DNA of 64,000 nt, taken from positions 248,001-312,000 of the forward strand of contig NZ_VJVZ01000001.1 of assembly GCF_007097145.1 (NCBI RefSeq), given 5' to 3'. The DNA is from Flavobacterium zepuense. Lineage in GTDB: Bacteria; Bacteroidota; Bacteroidia; Flavobacteriales; Flavobacteriaceae. Position numbers and translations under genes: made by a program. Below are positions 36,929-45,239 of the stretch, piece after piece. The notes beneath the pieces are model-generated. The model saw only the letters and a list, made by a program, of their open reading frames with translations, had not been told where the DNA came from and did not search any database. The stretch's first letter is position 1, and the number at the start of each line of letters is the position of its first letter.

Positions 36929-36977
36929 TGATGCAAATACCGATAATACTACAGGTATTTTTCATTTATTTGCATCA
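36929..36977 (+). promoter_or_regulatory. Operator-like inverted repeats before catabolic cluster
   Basis: TGATGCAAATA (36929-36939) and its exact complement TATTTGCATCA (36967-36977) form 11-bp arms around 27 bases. Inside and partly overlapping is a second pair, AAATACC (36935-36941) and GGTATTT (36954-36960). The octamer ATGCAAAT recurs a third time at the start codon of the next gene (36993-37000). The right arm overlaps the best -7 candidate, TTTATTTG (36965-36972). This looks like a repressor operator or a pair of alternative mRNA hairpins controlling the catabolic genes. Confidence 0.55.
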
Positions 36978-36992
36978 ACATTTATTGCCTCT

Positions 36993-37604
36993 ATGCAAAT
37001 TGACCCAAAGACAGCCAGCCAAAAGGATATTTATAAAATTTTAACCGGTACGGTTATACCAAGGCCTATTGGGTGGATATCCAGCATGAGCAAAGACGGC
37101 GTGCCTAACCTGGCACCCTTCTCGTTTTTTAATGCCGTGGGCGAAGACCCACCGCATGTAATGTTCTCTACTGTGCGCAGTGGTAATACTAATAAAGACA
37201 CACTAAATAATGTACTCGCTACAGGGCAGTTTATAGTTAACCTTGCCACCGAGGAGTTAGTAGATGCCATGAACGCAACATCTATAAACCTGCCGCCCAA
37301 CGGCAATGAGTTTGATTACGCAGGATTAACAGCAGTACCATCGATACTGGTTAAGCCCTTTAGGGTGAAGGAAAGCCCTGTGCATTTTGAATGCGAAATG
37401 GTGCACCACTACAGCCTTCAGGATCATAAAGATGGTGGCGCTACCATAATTATTGGCAGGATCGTAATGTTTCATATAGATGACAGCATACTGCTTAACG
37501 ACAGCAAAATAAACCTGGAAACCTACAGGCCAATTGCACGCCTTGCTGGTAACAATTACGCCAAACTGGGCGAAATTTTTTCAATTAAAAGACCTTTTAT
37601 ATAA
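36993..37604 (+). CDS. Flavin reductase domain protein
   Basis: A 203-residue protein of the flavin reductase-like/FMN-binding split-barrel family, with VIPRPIGWISSMSKDGVPNLAPFSFFNAV and HVMFSTVRSG near the N-terminus. Such proteins reduce or bind FMN and often serve two-component oxygenases. It is the first gene of the catabolic cluster, five bases before the fused monooxygenase. That enzyme has its own FAD and OYE domains, so the need for a separate flavin reductase is not obvious. Confidence 0.9.
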   Translation: MQIDPKTASQKDIYKILTGTVIPRPIGWISSMSKDGVPNLAPFSFFNAVGEDPPHVMFSTVRSGNTNKDTLNNVLATGQFIVNLATEELVDAMNATSINLPPNGNEFDYAGLTAVPSILVKPFRVKESPVHFECEMVHHYSLQDHKDGGATIIIGRIVMFHIDDSILLNDSKINLETYRPIARLAGNNYAKLGEIFSIKRPFI

Positions 37605-37609
37605 CATAA

Positions 37610-39910
37610 ATGAAAGTAATAGTAATAGGCGGCGGCCCCGGAGGTTTATACTTCTCCATCCTTTTAAAAAAGGCATTGCCGGCGTGTAATGTAGCGGTTT
37701 ACGAACGTAACAAAGCCGATGATTCTTTTGGCTTTGGGGTAGTATTCTCGGATGAAACTTTGTCTGAATTCCTGAGCCGCGACCCGGAGTCGTATGACTT
37801 AATCAGGACAAAATTTGCCTATTGGGATGAGCTTGATGTAGCCCGCGATGGCGAAGTGGTTCGCGTTTCCGGAAACGGTTTTTGTGGCTGCTCGCGTAAA
37901 ACATTACTGCAATTACTGCAACAACGCTGCCGCGAAGAGGGCGTTGAACTGAATTTTGAAGCCAATGTAGACGATCTTAGCCAGTTTAAGGATTCGGATA
38001 TTATAGTAGCGGCAGATGGCATAAACAGCGCCATACGCGACAAATTTGCCGCTGATTTTGGCACTAACATACAACTGCAAAGCAACCGTTTTGTGTGGCT
38101 GGGCTCTACCCGCCCGCTCGATTCTTTTACGTATTTTTTCAGGACTACTCCGCACGGAACTTTTGTAGCACACAGCTATCAGTACGAAGAAGGCATGAGT
38201 ACCTGGATTTTTGAAACTACCGATGAAACCTGGCAAAAAGCCGGTTTTAACGCTACCGATGAACAGGATACCATAGCCAAATTATCTGAGATATTTAAAG
38301 AAGAACTTGATGGGCACGGCCTGATATCCAATCGTTCGCACTGGAGGCAGTTCCCAACCATTACTAATAAAACCTTGAGTAAAGATAATATTGTGCTGCT
38401 GGGCGATGCCAAGGCTACAGCCCACTACTCAATAGGCTCCGGTACTAAACTGGCTATGGAATGTGCCATAGCGCTGGCCGATTCGGTCATTAAATACCAG
38501 ACCGATACCAAAGCTGTATTTGAAAATTATGAAAAGCTGCGGCGCAACCGCGTAGAAATGATACAGCATGCCGCCAATGTGTCGCGCGAATGGTTTGAAC
38601 ACATGGACAGGCACATTCAGCACGATTTTATGGCGTTTGCCTTTAGCGTTATGACGCGTTCTAAGAAAGTTACTTTGGAAAATCTTGCCCTGCGCGACCC
38701 TTCTTTCACAAAAAAAGTAGTGTCCGCTTTTAACGCAGATGGTTCTGCCACCTCTCCTGCCTTTACCCCATTTACCTTACGGGGAATAACGGTAGATAAC
38801 CGTATTGTTATGAGCCCAATGGAACAATATTCGGCACAGGATGGCGTGGTTACCGACTGGCACCTTATGCACTATGGATCGCGTGCAACAAACGGCATCG
38901 GGTTGATTTTAACCGAAGCCACGGCCATATCGCCAACAGGCAGGGTAACTTTAGGCTGCCCCGGCATATATACTAACCAACAGGTTGCGGCATGGAAACG
39001 CGTAACCCATTTTATACACAATAATAGCACCGCTAAAATAGGGGTGCAAATAGGCCATTCGGGCCGTAAGGGCGCAGTGCAGCTGCCGTGGCAAAACAGC
39101 AGTGAACACATAGATAATTCCTGGCCGTTACTTTCTGCATCACCTATCCCATTCAATTCTAAAATGGCAACTCCAAAAGAGATGAATTTAGACAATATGG
39201 ATGTGATAACCAAGCAGTTTGAAACTGCTGCTAAAAATGCACACGAAGCCGGGTTTGATATGATAGAGCTACAGGCACATCATGGCTTTTTATTAGCATC
39301 GTTTTTATCGCCACTTACCAACATCCGTACCGATGATTTCGGCGGAAGTATTGAAAACAGGCTGAAATTCCCTATAAGGGTATTTACCGCCATGCGTGCT
39401 GCTTTCCCGCAGGATAAACCCATGAGCGTGCGTATTTCAGCATCCGACTGGGCAGCAAATGGCATAACCGATGAAGATGTAATTAGCATTGCAAAAGTCT
39501 TTAAACAGGCAGGTGCCGATATTATAAACGTTTCTACAGGCTTAACTGTTGAAAACCAAAAGCCCCATGTAGGCAGGATGTGGCAAACACCTTTTAGCGA
39601 CATGGTGCGCAATACCGTGCACATACCTACCATTACGGCAGGTTACATCCAGGATATCGACCAGATCAATACCATTTTACTCAACGGCCGTGCCGATTTA
39701 GTAGCATTGGGCAAAACATTATTGTTAGACCCTGCTTTTGTAAGGAATGCACAGGCCTATGAGCAATTCAATGCGCAAAACCTTGACTCATTGGGCATCC
39801 CGAAACCATACACATCGGCCGTATCGCACTTATACCCGTACATAGGCGGGCAGCGCAAGGCTATGGAAGGCATGAAAAAAGCATTAAAACCGGTAACGCA
39901 TAAAAAGTAA
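37610..39910 (+). CDS. Fused aromatic acyl-CoA monooxygenase/OYE reductase
   Basis: A 766-residue fusion. Residues 1-375 are a class A FAD monooxygenase with the dinucleotide motif GGGPGGLYFSILL and the FAD ribityl motif GDAKATAHYSIGSGTKLAMECA. Residues about 385-755 are an old yellow enzyme-type flavin domain (IVMSPMEQYSA, IGHSGRKG, HHGFLLASFLSPLTNIRTDDFGGS). This layout is that of salicylyl-CoA 5-hydroxylase and of 2-aminobenzoyl-CoA monooxygenase/reductase. The neighbouring CoA ligase, thioesterase and gentisate-type dioxygenase suggest that it 5-hydroxylates salicylyl- or anthraniloyl-CoA. Which of the two is not decided by sequence reading. Confidence 0.93.
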   Translation: MKVIVIGGGPGGLYFSILLKKALPACNVAVYERNKADDSFGFGVVFSDETLSEFLSRDPESYDLIRTKFAYWDELDVARDGEVVRVSGNGFCGCSRKTLLQLLQQRCREEGVELNFEANVDDLSQFKDSDIIVAADGINSAIRDKFAADFGTNIQLQSNRFVWLGSTRPLDSFTYFFRTTPHGTFVAHSYQYEEGMSTWIFETTDETWQKAGFNATDEQDTIAKLSEIFKEELDGHGLISNRSHWRQFPTITNKTLSKDNIVLLGDAKATAHYSIGSGTKLAMECAIALADSVIKYQTDTKAVFENYEKLRRNRVEMIQHAANVSREWFEHMDRHIQHDFMAFAFSVMTRSKKVTLENLALRDPSFTKKVVSAFNADGSATSPAFTPFTLRGITVDNRIVMSPMEQYSAQDGVVTDWHLMHYGSRATNGIGLILTEATAISPTGRVTLGCPGIYTNQQVAAWKRVTHFIHNNSTAKIGVQIGHSGRKGAVQLPWQNSSEHIDNSWPLLSASPIPFNSKMATPKEMNLDNMDVITKQFETAAKNAHEAGFDMIELQAHHGFLLASFLSPLTNIRTDDFGGSIENRLKFPIRVFTAMRAAFPQDKPMSVRISASDWAANGITDEDVISIAKVFKQAGADIINVSTGLTVENQKPHVGRMWQTPFSDMVRNTVHIPTITAGYIQDIDQINTILLNGRADLVALGKTLLLDPAFVRNAQAYEQFNAQNLDSLGIPKPYTSAVSHLYPYIGGQRKAMEGMKKALKPVTHKK

Positions 39911-39920
39911 TAGTAGGGCA

Positions 39921-41537
39921 ATGAAACATTACGAAGATAATTTTGCACATGATAATTTACCGCATCCGTCTTTGCAGGCAGAATGTTTTACAGGGCATCC
40001 TGATTTTGAGTTTGATGGCGCGCTTAATTGTGTAGATAAACTGCTGGACGACCACATTAAAGAAGGCCGTGGCGACAGCATTGCCATCCGCACTTTTACC
40101 GAAACCTGGACGTTTAATGACCTCTACGAAAAAGCCAACCAAATTGCCCACACTTTAGTCGAAAATTTAGACTTTGTTCCCGGCAACAGGGTGTTGATAC
40201 GGTCGGCCAACAACCCCATGTACGTAGCGTGCTGGTTCGGCATTTTAAAAGCCGGTGGTATCGTGGTGGCAACTATGCCGTTACTTCGCGAAAAAGAACT
40301 GAGCATAATGATAGAAAGTGCCCAAATATCGCATGTTTTATGCGATTACAGGCTGGAGGAAGAAATGCTACTGGTAAAATCGCCTTACCTTAAGCACACC
40401 ATTACCTTTGACGGTTCAGGTGCAGGCGTTTCTAAGCTTGAAACGCTAATGGGTAATAAGCCTAAAGTGTTTAAAAACTACCATACCCTTGCCGACTCTA
40501 TATCAATCATAGGGTTTACATCGGGCACTACAGGCAAGCCTAAAATGACATCGCATTATCATAAAGATATTTTATTAATATGCGAGGCTTTCCCAAAATA
40601 TTCGCTGCAACCTACACCTAATGATGTATTTACAGGCAGCCCGCCATTGGGTTTTACCTTTGGTTTGGGCGGTTTGGTGCTGTTCCCGTTTTATTACGGG
40701 GCATCAACCTTCCTTATCGAGAAACCATCGCCGGAGCTGCTGCTCAAAGCTATAGAAGAGTACAAGGTAAGCATCTGCTTTACAGCCCCCACAGCTTGGC
40801 GGGTACTTACATCAAAAGTAAACGAGTATGATATCTCGTCGCTGCGCAAATGCGTATCGGCAGGAGAAACCCTTCCCGTAAAAGTTTGGGAAGACTGGTA
40901 CGAAGCTACCGGCTTAAAAATAATAGATGGCATTGGGTCGACCGAAATACTTCATATATTTATTTCATCAACAGAAGATAACATGCGCAAAGGCGCTACG
41001 GGATTGCCCATACGTGGTTATGAGGCCAAAATTGTCGACAAAAAAGGCGTTGAGGTGCCCTATGGTACACCCGGCAGGCTGGCCGTTCGTGGCATTACAG
41101 GATGTAAATACCTGAATAGTAAAGATAAACAGAAAGAATACGTACAAAATGGCTGGAACATTACTGGAGATATTTTTCGTAAGGATACCGATGGGTATTT
41201 TTGGTTCGTAGCACGTGGCGATGATATGATCATTTCATCGGGCTATAATATTGCTGCCATTGAGGTAGAAAGCGTTTTACTTACCCACGCCGATATTGCC
41301 GAATGTGCTGTTGTTGGGCTTCCCGACGAAAACCGCGGTATGCTGGTTTGTGCTTACATTGTTTTAAAAGAAAAAGATAAGGCCTGTGCCGAATTTACCC
41401 GAGCCCTACAGGATTGGTTTAAAGAGGTGGCAGCGCCCTATAAATACCCGCGCGAAATTAAATACCTGGATGCCCTGCCCAAAACAGAAACCGGTAAAAT
41501 TCAGCGTTTTAAATTAAAAAATATTGTACAAGCCTAA
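39921..41537 (+). CDS. Aromatic acid CoA ligase (benzoate-CoA ligase family)
   Basis: A 538-residue acyl-adenylate ligase. The AMP-binding P-loop is IIGFTSGTTGKPKMTSH, the A5 region DGIGSTEILHIF, the A7 region NITGDIFRKDTDGYFWFVARGDDMI, and the catalytic C-terminal Lys lies in PKTETGKIQRFKL. GSTEILHIF is typical of benzoate- and 2-aminobenzoate-CoA ligases. It would activate salicylate or anthranilate for the fused monooxygenase encoded just upstream. It overlaps the thioesterase gene by one base. Confidence 0.92.
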   Translation: MKHYEDNFAHDNLPHPSLQAECFTGHPDFEFDGALNCVDKLLDDHIKEGRGDSIAIRTFTETWTFNDLYEKANQIAHTLVENLDFVPGNRVLIRSANNPMYVACWFGILKAGGIVVATMPLLREKELSIMIESAQISHVLCDYRLEEEMLLVKSPYLKHTITFDGSGAGVSKLETLMGNKPKVFKNYHTLADSISIIGFTSGTTGKPKMTSHYHKDILLICEAFPKYSLQPTPNDVFTGSPPLGFTFGLGGLVLFPFYYGASTFLIEKPSPELLLKAIEEYKVSICFTAPTAWRVLTSKVNEYDISSLRKCVSAGETLPVKVWEDWYEATGLKIIDGIGSTEILHIFISSTEDNMRKGATGLPIRGYEAKIVDKKGVEVPYGTPGRLAVRGITGCKYLNSKDKQKEYVQNGWNITGDIFRKDTDGYFWFVARGDDMIISSGYNIAAIEVESVLLTHADIAECAVVGLPDENRGMLVCAYIVLKEKDKACAEFTRALQDWFKEVAAPYKYPREIKYLDALPKTETGKIQRFKLKNIVQA

Positions 41538-41965
41538 TGGAGAATGCATTTATAAAAAAAGAAAAAGTACGCTTTCAGCATGTTGATTATGCAGGTATAG
41601 TATTCTATCCCCGCTTTTTAGAGATGCTTAACTGCCTGGTGGAAGATTTTTATGAAGAGGCTTTAAACATGCCTTTTAAAAACCTGCATGAAACTGGCGG
41701 CATCCCTACGGTCGACCTTAAAATTCAGTTTAAAAAAGCAGCACGATTAGGCGACGAGCTTACCAAATACTTATGGATCAATAATCTTGGTTCTGCCTCT
41801 ATGGCCTGCGGGTTTAAGTTTGAATATCCTGACAGTTCTGTTTGCCTTGAGGGCGAAGTAACCCTTGTGCGTGTTGATTTTTTAAACGACAGGAAAGAGA
41901 TAAAAGCAAGTGCTTTTCCGCCTGCAATGCGGGAGATATTGGAGAAATATTTGAAGAGAGAATAG
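41537..41965 (+). CDS. Hotdog-fold aryl-CoA thioesterase
   Basis: A 142-residue thioesterase of the 4-hydroxybenzoyl-CoA type. RFQHVDYAGIVFYPRFLEMLN near the N-terminus carries the catalytic Asp of that family (HxDxAGIVFYP). It would release the free acid (gentisate or 5-hydroxyanthranilate) from the hydroxylated CoA ester. Its ATG shares one base with the stop of the ligase (TAATG), so translation is coupled. Confidence 0.92.
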   Translation: MENAFIKKEKVRFQHVDYAGIVFYPRFLEMLNCLVEDFYEEALNMPFKNLHETGGIPTVDLKIQFKKAARLGDELTKYLWINNLGSASMACGFKFEYPDSSVCLEGEVTLVRVDFLNDRKEIKASAFPPAMREILEKYLKRE

Positions 41966-41981
41966 ATAATAGACAGGAGAT
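41961..41981 (+). repeat. Single copy of dispersed intergenic repeat
   Basis: A 21-base stretch that differs at one position from 25031-25051, where the same sequence forms one arm of an inverted pair. Here it begins at the stop codon of the thioesterase gene and is not paired. Confidence 0.55.
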
Positions 41982-42052
41982 GATAGACTGTTTCATAAAT
42001 AATATCGATAATACGAGCAATCGTAATTCATATTTAAAATTCATAATTAGTT

Positions 42053-43039
42053 ATGTTGGATTTACCAAAATTTAAGGCGGCTGCGGTACAGGCTTCACCG
42101 GTATTTTTAGATGTAGATGCTACTGTAGATAAGGCCTGTGCTATAATTGCAGAGGCTGTTCTTAACGGGGCATCGCTGGTGGCTTTTCCGGAGGTTTTTA
42201 TAGCCGGTTACCCTTACTGGAACTGGATCATGACACCCGTACAGGGCAGCCCTTGGTACGAGAAATTGTATCGCAATTCCATTACCGTTCCGGGTCCGGA
42301 AACCGAAAGGATCTGCCAGGCCGCACGCGATAATAATTGCCACATTGTTATAGGCGTTAACGAACGCGGGCAGAGTTTTGGCGAATTGTACAACACCAAT
42401 TTAATTATAGATAATAAGGGCAACCTTATTGGCAAACATCGCAAACTGGTACCTACCTGGGCAGAGAAACTAACCTGGACGGGCGGCGATGGCTCATCTC
42501 TTAAAGTATATAATACCGAGATTGGTCCCATTGGTACGCTTGCCTGCGGCGAGAACACCAATACGCTTGCTCGCTTTACATTACTATCTCAGGGAGAATT
42601 AATTCACATTGCCAATTACATTTCGTTACCGGTTGCCCCACCCGATTATAATATGGCAGAAGCTATTAAGATAAGGGCAGCGGCACATTCGTTTGAAGGT
42701 AAGTTGTTTACCATAGTGTCGTGCTCTACCATCACCAAAGAGATCATTGATAGTATGAAAGAAGATGTGCCCAACGCCGAAGAACTGTTAACACGAAAGA
42801 ACAGCGCATTTTCGGGAATTATTGGGCCTAACGGTGCTGTTATTGGCGAACCGCTTATTGATGATGAGGGTATTGTATATGCTGATATCGACCTTGCTAA
42901 ATGCATACAGCCCAAGCAAATGCACGATATACTGGGGCACTACAACCGCTTTGATATTTTCGACCTGAGGGTTAATACATCACCAAGAAAAAATATAACG
43001 TTTACCGATGGCAGCGATGACCTTGCTTCCAAACTTTAA
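42053..43039 (+). CDS. Nitrilase-superfamily carbon-nitrogen hydrolase
   Basis: A 328-residue nitrilase-family enzyme. The catalytic triad is visible: Glu47 in VAFPEVFIAGYP, Lys131 in KHRKLVPTWAE and Cys165 in LACGENTN. A glutamate two residues after the Cys (CGE, compare CWE) is the pattern of true nitrilases rather than of most amidases. The length also fits the nitrilase branch. In this cluster it could make an aromatic acid from a nitrile, or instead deamidate a ring-cleavage product. It starts 87 bases after the thioesterase and 18 bases before the dioxygenase. Confidence 0.9.
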   Translation: MLDLPKFKAAAVQASPVFLDVDATVDKACAIIAEAVLNGASLVAFPEVFIAGYPYWNWIMTPVQGSPWYEKLYRNSITVPGPETERICQAARDNNCHIVIGVNERGQSFGELYNTNLIIDNKGNLIGKHRKLVPTWAEKLTWTGGDGSSLKVYNTEIGPIGTLACGENTNTLARFTLLSQGELIHIANYISLPVAPPDYNMAEAIKIRAAAHSFEGKLFTIVSCSTITKEIIDSMKEDVPNAEELLTRKNSAFSGIIGPNGAVIGEPLIDDEGIVYADIDLAKCIQPKQMHDILGHYNRFDIFDLRVNTSPRKNITFTDGSDDLASKL

Positions 43040-43057
43040 TATAAAGTCGCATATATT

Positions 43058-44161
43058 ATGGATACAAAACATGACGATAGCGTTCTGGGTCGTGCCCGCG
43101 TACAGGATACCCCCGAACTGGAAGCTTATTATAAAGAATTAAAAGACCTTGGTGCAGGTGCCCTTTGGACGGTTGCTAACGATATCGAACCCTGGGAACC
43201 CCGATCGTCATCGGTGCCCATGCTTTGGAGGTACGAAGACCTGCGTAGTCTGGTACTAAAATCATCAGAGCTTGTTACGCCCGAGCAGGCAGGAAGACGT
43301 GTTGTGTACCTTGTTAATGATAATCGTCGCGATGTTAGCGCTGCCGTAGGCTGGCTGTACACCGGTATCCAGGTTACCCGCCCGGGCGAAAGCACATCTG
43401 CACACAGGCACCGAGCCTCTGCCCTGCGTTTTATTATGGAAGGCGAACTTGGGTACACCGTGGTAGATGGCAACAAGATAATGCTGGAGGTTAACGATTT
43501 TGTTATTACCCCTAACAGCACCTGGCACGAACATGGCGTTGAGGCCGGCGGTAAAACATGTATCTGGCAGGACGGGCTTGATATTCCGCTTGTAAATGCG
43601 CTGGAAGCTAACGATTATGCCGTTTATGATGGTAAACAGCCGATTACAAAACCTTTGAACCATTCGCCGCTAAGTTATAGCGGTGCAGGGTTAATTCCGG
43701 CTGATAACGAATGGAATAAGCCGTATTCTCCCCTATTTAAATATTCCTGGAAACAAGTATATCCTGCACTTCTGGAAGCCGCAAAAGTTAACGAAGGATC
43801 GGAATATGATGGCGTTTTAATGCACTATACCAATCCGCTTACGGGCGGCCACGTTATGCAGACTATGGGCGCGAGTATGCAACTGTTACGGCCTGCTCAG
43901 CATACTAAAGCCCACAAACACACAGGATCTTTTGTGTACCAGTGCGCTAAAGGCAAAGGCTACTCTGTTATAGATGGAAAACGTTTCGATTGGAAGGAGC
44001 GCGATATATTTTGCGTACCATCATGGGCATACCACGAACATATAAACCTTAGCGAAACGGAAGATGCCTGCCTGTTCTCTTTTAACGATTTACCGGTAAT
44101 TACATCGCTTGGGCTGTATCAGGAAAAAATACACCCGGACGGATACCAGGAAATTAAATAA
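43058..44161 (+). CDS. Gentisate 1,2-dioxygenase family protein
   Basis: A 367-residue bicupin dioxygenase. The N-terminal cupin has the iron ligands His116 and His118 in SAHRHRASALRFIMEG and His157 in TWHEHG, followed by WQDGLDIPLVNALE, all typical of gentisate 1,2-dioxygenase. The second cupin also keeps an AHKHTGSFVY and YHEH pattern. It would open the ring between the carboxylated carbon and the adjacent hydroxylated (or aminated) carbon, giving maleylpyruvate from gentisate. The same family includes enzymes for related substrates such as 5-hydroxyanthranilate or salicylate. Confidence 0.92.
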   Translation: MDTKHDDSVLGRARVQDTPELEAYYKELKDLGAGALWTVANDIEPWEPRSSSVPMLWRYEDLRSLVLKSSELVTPEQAGRRVVYLVNDNRRDVSAAVGWLYTGIQVTRPGESTSAHRHRASALRFIMEGELGYTVVDGNKIMLEVNDFVITPNSTWHEHGVEAGGKTCIWQDGLDIPLVNALEANDYAVYDGKQPITKPLNHSPLSYSGAGLIPADNEWNKPYSPLFKYSWKQVYPALLEAAKVNEGSEYDGVLMHYTNPLTGGHVMQTMGASMQLLRPAQHTKAHKHTGSFVYQCAKGKGYSVIDGKRFDWKERDIFCVPSWAYHEHINLSETEDACLFSFNDLPVITSLGLYQEKIHPDGYQEIK

Positions 44162-44189
44162 ATCAAACAACAAACAATTAAAATATAGA

Positions 44190-45116
44190 ATGAAATTAGT
44201 TACTTATAAAATAAACCATACCGCTGCACGCCTTGGCTTTGTAGAAGAAAGTATGATTATTGATGCCGAAAAACTGGGCCACATAAAAAACAGTCCTCTA
44301 CCGGATAATATGCTCGATTTTATAGATCTGGGTACTGAAGGTATCAATCAGGCCGTGCGCCTTATAAACACCGCTACTGCCGAAGAATTGGAAGAATGCT
44401 CTATACCGCTTGCCAATGCTACGCTGCTTGCGCCAATACCACGCCCCCGCAAAAACATTTTTGGCATCGGGCTAAATTATACCGAGCATGTTGCCGAATC
44501 TGCCCGCACACTGGATACTTCTAAAGAGCTGCCGCAACAGCCCGTTATCTTTTCAAAACCACCAACAGCAGTAGTGGGCAATGAAGCAGATATCATCCAC
44601 AACCAAAAAATAACCCAGCAACTTGATTATGAGGTGGAACTTGCTGTAATTATTGGCAAAAGGGGTAAAAACGTGCCTAAAGAAAACGCTATGGACTACG
44701 TGTATGGCTATACTATAATTAACGATATAAGCGCGCGCGATTGCCGCCGTGCAGGGCAATGGATCGTTTCTAAAGGGCAGGATACCTTTGCACCTATGGG
44801 TCCGGTTTTGGTTACAGCACATGACATTCCGGATCCGCAGAACCTCAATCTATCACTTACTGTAAACGGCATTGAGAAACAAAATTCCAACACTAAATTC
44901 ATGCTTTTTAATATAGCCGACCTGATACACGATTTGAGCACTGTGTTCACCCTTGACGTTGGCGACATCATTGCTACAGGCACCCCGGCAGGTGTGGGCG
45001 CAGGCCGTAGTCCGCAGGAATTTATGTGGCCGGGCGATGTGGTAGAAGCTACCGTAGAGGGTATTGGTACGCTTAGGAACACCGTAGTAGACTCAGAAGG
45101 AATAAACAACAAATAA
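44190..45116 (+). CDS. Fumarylacetoacetate hydrolase-family protein
   Basis: A 308-residue FAH-family hydrolase, with the start at 44190 chosen because the in-frame ATG at 44109 lies within the dioxygenase gene. The C-terminal catalytic domain shows FGIGLNYTEHVAES, DYEVELAVIIGKRG, YGYTIINDISARD, and GQDTFAPMGPVLVT; the acidic residues bind the metal. In gentisate routes this family includes maleylpyruvate hydrolase, giving maleate and pyruvate, and fumarylpyruvate hydrolase. Since no maleylpyruvate isomerase is present and a maleate isomerase is next door, direct maleylpyruvate hydrolysis is the better fit. Confidence 0.9.
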   Translation: MKLVTYKINHTAARLGFVEESMIIDAEKLGHIKNSPLPDNMLDFIDLGTEGINQAVRLINTATAEELEECSIPLANATLLAPIPRPRKNIFGIGLNYTEHVAESARTLDTSKELPQQPVIFSKPPTAVVGNEADIIHNQKITQQLDYEVELAVIIGKRGKNVPKENAMDYVYGYTIINDISARDCRRAGQWIVSKGQDTFAPMGPVLVTAHDIPDPQNLNLSLTVNGIEKQNSNTKFMLFNIADLIHDLSTVFTLDVGDIIATGTPAGVGAGRSPQEFMWPGDVVEATVEGIGTLRNTVVDSEGINNK

Positions 45117-45122
45117 CAAAGA

Positions 45123-45228
45123 GGAAATTCCAAATAACTAAAAGAAAATTCCAAGTTCCTAATCTCAAATTACAAACATTACTTGCCGTTAAAAGTTTAG
45201 AATTTGATGCTTGATTTTTGGAATTTCC
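45123..45228. repeat. Intergenic inverted repeat between FAH and maleate isomerase genes
   Basis: GGAAATTCCAAA (45123-45134) and its exact complement (45217-45228) bracket a low-complexity stretch with further AAATTCCAAG-like pieces. Such AAATTCCAA repeats are frequent between genes in Flavobacterium. It separates the last two genes of the catabolic cluster and could fold in the mRNA. Confidence 0.55.
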
Positions 45229-45239
45229 ACCTATATTTT

